Below are positions 32,283 to 37,036 of a DNA stretch of 37,036 bases, piece after piece; position 1 is the stretch's first letter, and every line of letters begins with the position of its first letter. The translations under genes and the position numbers were made by a program. The stretch covers positions 1 through 37,036 of the forward strand of contig DAHVAF010000135.1 in NCBI GenBank assembly GCA_027314765.1, written 5' to 3'. The notes under the pieces were generated by a model that made no database searches, was not told the origin of the DNA, and worked only from the letters and a program-made list of their open reading frames with translations. The stretch comes from Clostridia bacterium (GTDB lineage: Bacteria; Bacillota; Sulfobacillia; RBS10-35; JAJYVM01).

Positions 32283-32469
32283 CAACCCCAATGGGTGATC
32301 GTGCCCACGGCCAATCCGCGCCAATCTGTGCACAGCCTTCGCTGCCTGCCGCGATTGGCCTGCGAACCCTGTTGATCTGCCTCACACCCGCCGCCGCCCG
32401 CCCGACCGGCGGGGGCCTTTGCGCCAAAGATCCGCACGGACGATAATCAAGCGCGGAGGTCGTGGGCCC

Positions 32470-33804
32470 GTGCGCGCCAATCCCCGAATCCTGGCTGTCT
32501 ACCTTGCGGGCGTCTTCATCGGGTCCCTGGACACGAACGTCCTGGGCCCGGTGCTGCCGAGCATCGCCCGCGGCCTGCACGTCTCCTTCGCGTGGACCGC
32601 CTGGACCGTGACCGCCTACATGGTCGCCTATGTCACATCCACGGCCATCGCGGGCGCCAGCGGCGACCGCTACGGCCGCCACCGCCTGTTCATGATCGGC
32701 ATCGCCGGCTTCGGCGCCGCCTCGCTCCTGGCCGCCCTGGCGCAGGGCTTCGGCACCTTCGTGCTGGCGCGCGTGATCCAGGGCACCGCGGCCGGCCTCG
32801 TCTACCCGAACGCGATGGCCCAGGGCACCGACCAGTTCCCACCCGAGCGGCGCGGCGCCGCCCTCGGCCTCTTCGGCGCCTTCTTCGGCCTGGCCACCAT
32901 CGTCGGGCCCAACGTCGGCGGCGCCCTCGGCCAGTACGTGGGCTGGCAGTCCATCTTCTGGGTCAACGTGCCCCTGGCCCTGATCGTGCTGGGCATGGCC
33001 CGCGGCCTGCCGAGCGGCCGCAGGGCCGCGCCCGCCGTGCCCGACTGGCTGGGCGGCCGGGGCTTCGCCGGGTTCCTCGCGGCCCTGCTGCTCGTCATCA
33101 GCACCGGCCAGCCGCTCATCGCCGTGGCCGGCGCCGCCTGCCTGGCCCTCTTCCTGGCCCGCCAGCGGCGCGCGGCCCGGCCGTTCATCGACGCCACCCC
33201 GCTGCGCAACCCGTCCGGCGTGGCGGTGATCGCGGGGGCGGCCCTGGTCGGCTACGACCTCGCCGCCGCCGTGTTCGTGCCCACCCTGGCGCAGCAGGCC
33301 CTGCACTTCAGCATCCTCGACTCGGGCCTGGCCCTGATGCCGGCCGCGATCTCGGGCGCCGTGCTGGCCGGCGTCGCCGGCGTCATGGCCGACCGCGTCG
33401 GCCCCCGCATCCTCCTGCAGATCGGCATGCTGGCGGCCGTCGCCGGCGGCCTGCTCCTGTCCCTGCCCCACCTGACGCTGGTCGCGTTCTTCACGGCGAT
33501 GGTGCTGTTCGGGGTCGCCACCTCGCTCACGCTCAGCGCGCCGCTCAACCGCCTCGGCATGGCCCTTTACCGCGACGAGCAGTCCGCGGAGGCGCTCTCG
33601 CTGATGGCGGTGTTCCGCTCCGTCGGCCTGGCCGCCGGCGCCGTCCTGATGACCCTGGCCCTGGCCTGGCGCGGCTTCCCGGCCATGTTCGGCAGCGTGG
33701 CCCTGGCCTCGCTGCTCGGCGCCGTGGCCTTCACCGTCGTGCCCGACGTCCGTCCCGCCCCGCGAAGGATCGGGCGGGTTCCGCCCGCACGATCGCGGGC
33801 TTAA
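32470..33804 (+). CDS. MFS exporter, DHA2 (EmrB/QacA-like) type
   Basis: A 444-residue multi-helix proton-linked exporter. It begins ILAVYLAGVFIGSLDTNVLG, with the membrane-buried Asp of DHA2 members. It has motif A as GDRYGRHRLFMIG and motif C around GPNVGGALGQYVGW, followed by FWVNVPLALIV. Drug or metabolite efflux is likely; the substrate is unknown. GTG 32470 is used because GGAGG lies 10 bases upstream. The last 13 residues and the stop codon lie in the first copy of a 38-bp tandem duplication, so the C-terminal RVPPARSRA tail is a by-product of that repeat. It is divergent from the cta operon. Confidence 0.9.
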   Translation: MRANPRILAVYLAGVFIGSLDTNVLGPVLPSIARGLHVSFAWTAWTVTAYMVAYVTSTAIAGASGDRYGRHRLFMIGIAGFGAASLLAALAQGFGTFVLARVIQGTAAGLVYPNAMAQGTDQFPPERRGAALGLFGAFFGLATIVGPNVGGALGQYVGWQSIFWVNVPLALIVLGMARGLPSGRRAAPAVPDWLGGRGFAGFLAALLLVISTGQPLIAVAGAACLALFLARQRRAARPFIDATPLRNPSGVAVIAGAALVGYDLAAAVFVPTLAQQALHFSILDSGLALMPAAISGAVLAGVAGVMADRVGPRILLQIGMLAAVAGGLLLSLPHLTLVAFFTAMVLFGVATSLTLSAPLNRLGMALYRDEQSAEALSLMAVFRSVGLAAGAVLMTLALAWRGFPAMFGSVALASLLGAVAFTVVPDVRPAPRRIGRVPPARSRA

Positions 33805-33840
33805 GGATGGGGCGGGTTCCGCCCGCACGATCGCGGGTTT
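33765..33840 (+). repeat. 38-bp tandem duplication at the MFS/MBL junction
   Basis: Two copies (33765-33802 and 33803-33840) match at 36 of 38 bases, and the first bases of a third copy (AAAGGA) follow. Each copy contains the small hairpin GGGCGG-GTT-CCGCCC. Copy one encodes the end of the MFS gene; the sequence just after copy two forms the ribosome site AAAGGAGG of the next gene. It could also act as a pair of stabilising or attenuating hairpins between two cotranscribed genes. Confidence 0.85.
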
Positions 33841-33856
33841 AAAGGAGGGCCACCGC

Positions 33857-34831
33857 TTGACGAGCGAGGTCGCGCCCGGCATCCACCTGGTGGAGATCCC
33901 GATCCCCGTCGCCCTGCGCGTGGTGAACTGCTACGTGATGCGCGGCCCCGAAGGGGCCACCATCGTCGACACCGGGTTTCACACGCCGCCCACCGAGCAG
34001 GCGTGGCAGGCCGCCCTTTCCGAGCTGGGCCTGGGCTTTGGCGACATCGGCCAGATCGTCGTCACCCACTTCCACCCCGACCACTACGGCGCCGCCGGCT
34101 GGCTCCAGCAGCAGAGCGGCGCGCCCGTCCTCATGCCGGAGACGGAGCGCCCGCAGGTCGAGCGCACCTGGTCGGCCAACAGCCGCGCCGCCGCCTCGCT
34201 GACGGACTTCTTCGCCGGCCACGGCCTGCCGCCGGACCTGGGCCAGGCCATCGCCGACGTCCAGAACCTGCAGCGCAGCCGGGTCCAGCCGCAGCCGCGG
34301 GTCACCTGGCTGCCGGAGGGCCGGCCCGTGGCCTTCGGCGGCCGCACCTGGCTGCCCATGTGGACGCCGGGCCACAGCGAGGGCCTGATGGTCTTCTGGT
34401 CCGAGGCCGACCGCCTGCTGCTGGCCGACGACATGATCCTGCAGCGGATCACGCCCAACATCAGCCTCTGGCCGGGCATGAAGCTCAACCCGCTGCGCCA
34501 GTACCTGGCCTCGCTCGACAGGGTGGAGCCCCTGCCGGCCGCGCTGACGCTGACCGGCCACCGCCGCCTGGTCGAGGACCTGCAGCTGCGGGTCGCCGAG
34601 CTGAAGGAGCACCACAGAAACCGCCTGCGGATCGTGCGCGTCGCCGTCGCGGACGGGCAGTCGGACGCCTGGCACGTCGGGCTGGTGGTCTTCGGGCCTC
34701 ACGATGACCCGCACAACGTGCGCTTCGCCCTCGCCGAGACCCTCGCCCACCTGGAGTACCTGGTGGAGGAGGGAGTCCTCCGGCGCGAGCAGGAGGACTC
34801 CCAGGTCCGCTACAGGATCGCCAGCGCCTGA
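33857..34831 (+). CDS. Metallo-beta-lactamase-fold hydrolase
   Basis: A 324-residue MBL-superfamily protein with the metal motif THFHPDHYG (His71, His73, Asp75, His76). Further metal ligands are the His in TPGHSEG, the Asp in LLADDMI, and a late TGHRR His. The C-terminal part (HNVRFALAETLAHLEYLVEEGVL) looks like the winged-helix-like tail of LACTB2/RNase-Z-like hydrolases. Thioester or other small-substrate hydrolysis is possible; the substrate is unknown. The TTG start is supported by AAAGGAGG 8 bases upstream. It is probably cotranscribed with the MFS exporter. Its last 22 bases overlap the end of the convergent peptidase gene. Confidence 0.9.
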   Translation: MTSEVAPGIHLVEIPIPVALRVVNCYVMRGPEGATIVDTGFHTPPTEQAWQAALSELGLGFGDIGQIVVTHFHPDHYGAAGWLQQQSGAPVLMPETERPQVERTWSANSRAAASLTDFFAGHGLPPDLGQAIADVQNLQRSRVQPQPRVTWLPEGRPVAFGGRTWLPMWTPGHSEGLMVFWSEADRLLLADDMILQRITPNISLWPGMKLNPLRQYLASLDRVEPLPAALTLTGHRRLVEDLQLRVAELKEHHRNRLRIVRVAVADGQSDAWHVGLVVFGPHDDPHNVRFALAETLAHLEYLVEEGVLRREQEDSQVRYRIASA

Positions 34832-36432
34832 CGGAGGGCGTGGACGACCCGGTTCTGCTCCCGGGTGAGGTCGACCGCAAGGAACCTGGCCGTATCGGGA
34901 TCCGCCCCCTGCAGCGCCCTGGCCGGCTGCAGCCCGGGCAGAAGCCCCACCGGCAGGGCCGGATCGTGGCCGAACCGCCCCGCCCTTGTGTAGAGCACGG
35001 GGTTGATGATGCGGGCGAGGGCCTTCTGGGTCGCGTCGTCCGGCTGCTTGCCGGCCAGGGCGGTGCCGAGCGCGTCGGCCGCCGCGAGGCTGGGACGCAG
35101 GTCGAACCCGAGCTCCGAGAGCCCATGCAGCACGTGGCGCACTTCGTGCGCCGCGTCCTCGAACCGGAACGGCAGCCGCGCTTCCGTGCAGAGCCGCGAC
35201 ACGACCCCCACGTACAGGCGCGCGTCGCGCGCGAGGGCCTCCTGGTCCATGTGGTCGAAGGTGTCGTCGGGGCTGTGCCACCACCAGGCCGTTCCGCCGG
35301 TGCGGCGCTGCCCGCGCGCCGCGGTGATGCCGGCCGTGAGGTCGTCGCCGGCCGCCTGCGTGGACACGCCCCCGAGCACGGCGGTGACCCCAAGCCCCCA
35401 GAACGACTGGTCGTGGCTGCGGCTCACCGGCCGGCCGGCGCAGCCGCCGTACCCCTGCGCCGCGTAGACCTCCGCCACCATGCCGCGCGCCTCGGCCATG
35501 ACCAGGGGGTTGAGGTCGACGACGGAGCCCTTGGCGCCGGAGCTGTCCACGTTGACGTGCGCCACGCAGTGGGCGTCGAGGTCGCCGAAGGCGTTGTCCA
35601 CGTACCAGGTCGAACTGGAGTAGCGCCCGTGGGAGTGGCCGGACCAGAAGGCCAGCCGCAGGCGCCGCCTCAGGTCGGCCGCCCGCTGCGCCAGGACCCG
35701 CCCGGTCTCCATCATGACGGCGTTGGCGCCGCCGTTGTCCATGACGCCGTAGTACCAGGAATCCACGTGCCCGCTGAAGAGGACGAAGTCATCGCCTGAG
35801 CCGATCTCGGCCACGAGGGTCGGGGTCTTGCGCCAGCCGGTGTCGCTGGCGGCCAGGATGCGCACCCGCACGGCGCCGGCCGCCAGGCGCGCGCGCAGGG
35901 CGGCGCCGGTGTCCTTATTGACGGAGACGATCGTGACGTCGGGCAGCTGGCCCAATTCGGCCGCCCCGGGGCTGCCCCAGACGGGCGACACGATCATCTC
36001 GTGGATCTCCGGACCGGGGTTGACCATGATGACCGCCCCGGCCCCAGCCGCCCGCGCGGCCACGGCGCCGCCCGGCGACGCCAGCCCGTCCAGCAGCACG
36101 GCCTTGCCGCGCGCGGACCCGTCGGCGGGCATGGCGCGCCCGCCGTCGAGCAGATCCAGGTCGACGCCGCCCGCCAGCGTGGAGCGGCTGAAGCTGTGGG
36201 TGATCGCGTAGAGACCCTCCGTGATGGGGCCGATGACCTGCACGCCGGCCGCCAGGGGCAGGCTGATGTACGCGTCGTGCTCGATCAGGGTCGTCCGGAA
36301 GCCGTAGCCGTCGAGGCGCTCCCGCAGGCGGGCGAAGGCCTCGCGCTCGTCCGCCGAGCCCGAGAGCCGCTTGAGATCGCCGATCAGGCTGAGGTGGTCC
36401 CAGGCGTGGGACGCGCTGACGAGGTCCTGCAA
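34810..36432 (-). CDS. M28-family peptidase-like protein with PA-type insert, catalytic Glu pair replaced
   Basis: A 540-residue protein. The N-terminal region (DLKRLSGSADEREAFARL) and a PA-like insert (about residues 90-200, with GKAVLLDGLASPGGAVAARAAG) precede an M28 zinc-peptidase fold. Zinc-site residues His222, Asp224 (GHVDSWYYG), Asp232 (MDNGG), a later Asp (NVDSSGAKG) and the final His (WWWHSPDD) are visible. The usual Glu-Glu is HS in WSGHSHGRYSSSTWY (266-267). No signal peptide is seen, so it is probably cytoplasmic. The TTG start follows an in-frame stop two codons upstream, so it cannot extend further. DUF983 is 45 bases upstream on the same strand. Confidence 0.85.
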   Translation of the reverse strand: MQDLVSASHAWDHLSLIGDLKRLSGSADEREAFARLRERLDGYGFRTTLIEHDAYISLPLAAGVQVIGPITEGLYAITHSFSRSTLAGGVDLDLLDGGRAMPADGSARGKAVLLDGLASPGGAVAARAAGAGAVIMVNPGPEIHEMIVSPVWGSPGAAELGQLPDVTIVSVNKDTGAALRARLAAGAVRVRILAASDTGWRKTPTLVAEIGSGDDFVLFSGHVDSWYYGVMDNGGANAVMMETGRVLAQRAADLRRRLRLAFWSGHSHGRYSSSTWYVDNAFGDLDAHCVAHVNVDSSGAKGSVVDLNPLVMAEARGMVAEVYAAQGYGGCAGRPVSRSHDQSFWGLGVTAVLGGVSTQAAGDDLTAGITAARGQRRTGGTAWWWHSPDDTFDHMDQEALARDARLYVGVVSRLCTEARLPFRFEDAAHEVRHVLHGLSELGFDLRPSLAAADALGTALAGKQPDDATQKALARIINPVLYTRAGRFGHDPALPVGLLPGLQPARALQGADPDTARFLAVDLTREQNRVVHALRQALAIL

Positions 36433-36477
36433 AGGTCACACCCCCGCCCGGGGCATTCCACGCCGAGCGGCGCCCTC

Positions 36478-36867
36478 CTACTGCATGCGGCGCATCGAAT
36501 ACAGCACGGCCAGCGCGCCGCCGACCAGGAACGGATAGAGCAGCGGATAGACCGTCACGACGTAGACCAGCGTGATGATGCCATGGACCAGGTGGGAGGG
36601 GTGGACCTCCAGCTCCAACACGAACAGGCCGAACGCCAGGATCAGGTACGGGATCCACACGGTCGGGATCAGCAGGACGCCGAAGTCGCCGGGCTCCGGC
36701 GCGAAGACAATGCCGCACTTCGGGCAGTGGTGGCGCACCCGAAACCATCCGTCGAAGATGGGGCCCTCGTGGCAGTGCGGGCACCGGCGCCGCAGCCCGG
36801 CGCTCAGCGCGGTGCCGACATGGTCGAAAAACGAGCCCTCCCCGGGCTTGATCTGCTTCACAGACAA
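36478..36867 (-). CDS. DUF983 zinc-ribbon membrane protein
   Basis: A 129-residue protein. A Cys4 zinc ribbon (CPHCHEGPIFDGWFRVRHHCPKCG) is followed by two or three membrane helices (VLLIPTVWIPYLILAFGLFV; ITLVYVVTVYPLLYPFLVGG). This matches DUF983, a family of unknown role often found near respiratory or cytochrome genes. The start is TTG 36867, ten bases after AGGGAGG; GTG 36861 is an alternative two codons later. It reads toward the M28 gene, probably as an operon. Confidence 0.85.
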   Translation of the reverse strand: MSVKQIKPGEGSFFDHVGTALSAGLRRRCPHCHEGPIFDGWFRVRHHCPKCGIVFAPEPGDFGVLLIPTVWIPYLILAFGLFVLELEVHPSHLVHGIITLVYVVTVYPLLYPFLVGGALAVLYSMRRMQ

Positions 36868-36919
36868 TCGCGAGACGCCTCCCTACCGTCCTTCAGCCTG
36901 CCCGGGGTACGATGCCCTC

Positions 36920-37036
36920 ATGATCACGATCGAGCCGCTGACGGCCGCCCGCTGGGACGACTTCGCGACGGTGTGCCGCCAGATGGACCCGAACCGGTCG
37001 TGCTGGTGCAGGTGGTGGCGGCGGCCCTCCGGGCCG
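36920..37036 (+). CDS. GNAT-family N-acetyltransferase (N-terminus only, cut by window edge)
   Basis: Only the first 39 residues are present. They read ITIEPLTAARWDDFATVC, then DPNRSCWCRWWRRPSGP, which matches the N-terminus of a GNAT subfamily with a Cys/Trp-rich (G/S)CWC-WW stretch. The acetyl-CoA site lies beyond the edge, so the call rests on the N-terminal pattern only. It is divergent from DUF983, with a 52-bp gap between. Confidence 0.65.
   Translation, partial: MITIEPLTAARWDDFATVCRQMDPNRSCWCRWWRRPSGP

Noticed and set aside
29386-32298. Open frame of 970 codons antisense to the cta operon
   Set aside because: The translation is His/Arg/Gln/Gly-rich without domains, while the minus strand encodes subunits with all metal ligands.
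32309-32360. Inverted repeat GGCCAATC / GATTGGCC in the cta/MFS gap
   Set aside because: It has short arms 36 bases apart with no clear relation to a promoter or start; kept only as a weak observation.

Overview
The window is about 37 kb of very GC-rich DNA (roughly 70% by eye) with a tightly packed bacterial gene set: 34 protein genes (two cut by the window edges), short 1-4 base stop/start overlaps inside operons, and many GTG and TTG starts. Several features suggest a deep-branching, high-GC, aerobic, probably spore-forming member of the Bacillota (Symbiobacterium/Thermaerobacter/Sulfobacillus-like). These are the Bacillus-type order of purine genes with small-type PurL plus PurS and an Fe-S-type PurF, a PurBox-like operator, a caa3 oxidase with a DUF420 (CtaM/YozB-like) partner, Shine-Dalgarno sites matching GAGGTGATC, and a possible GerD-like spore lipoprotein at the left edge. 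This placement is an inference; no rRNA is present.

Left edge (1-2942): a cut-off lipoprotein gene diverges from trpS, which is followed by an MFS exporter.

Purine region (2880-17427): purB-C-S-Q-L-F-N-H-D runs leftward with every junction overlapping or abutting. purE-K plus an HNH nuclease gene run rightward from the shared control region. purM is missing from its usual place between purF and purN. Converging on this is a second leftward unit, a Tat-type solute-binding lipoprotein, then hpt and guaA. Together these genes cover PRPP to IMP (except the PurM step), hypoxanthine/guanine salvage, and XMP to GMP; guaB and purA are not here. The PurBox-like inverted repeat between purB and purE is well placed to control both arms.

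Middle (19323-25810): an HD-GYP protein with an altered HD pair, an HxlR regulator fused to an SCP2-like domain, an organomercurial-lyase-family protein, and two ABC half-transporters whose motif pattern is that of an asymmetric heterodimeric exporter.

A gene-poor gap of about 1.1 kb (25811-26941) holds an array of eleven 44-bp tandem repeats of two interleaved classes, plus 560 bp without a convincing gene.

Respiratory region (26942-32196): ctaC-ctaD-ctaE-ctaF-ctaB and a DUF420 gene run leftward and encode a caa3-type cytochrome c oxidase and heme O synthase. No intact heme A synthase gene (ctaA) is seen.

Right edge (32470-37036): a DHA2-type MFS exporter and a metallo-beta-lactamase-fold hydrolase are joined by a 38-bp tandem duplication. 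They converge on an M28-family peptidase-like gene that lacks the usual catalytic glutamates, preceded by a DUF983 zinc-ribbon membrane protein. The window ends in the start of a GNAT acetyltransferase gene. No tRNA, rRNA, CRISPR array, insertion sequence or prophage was seen.
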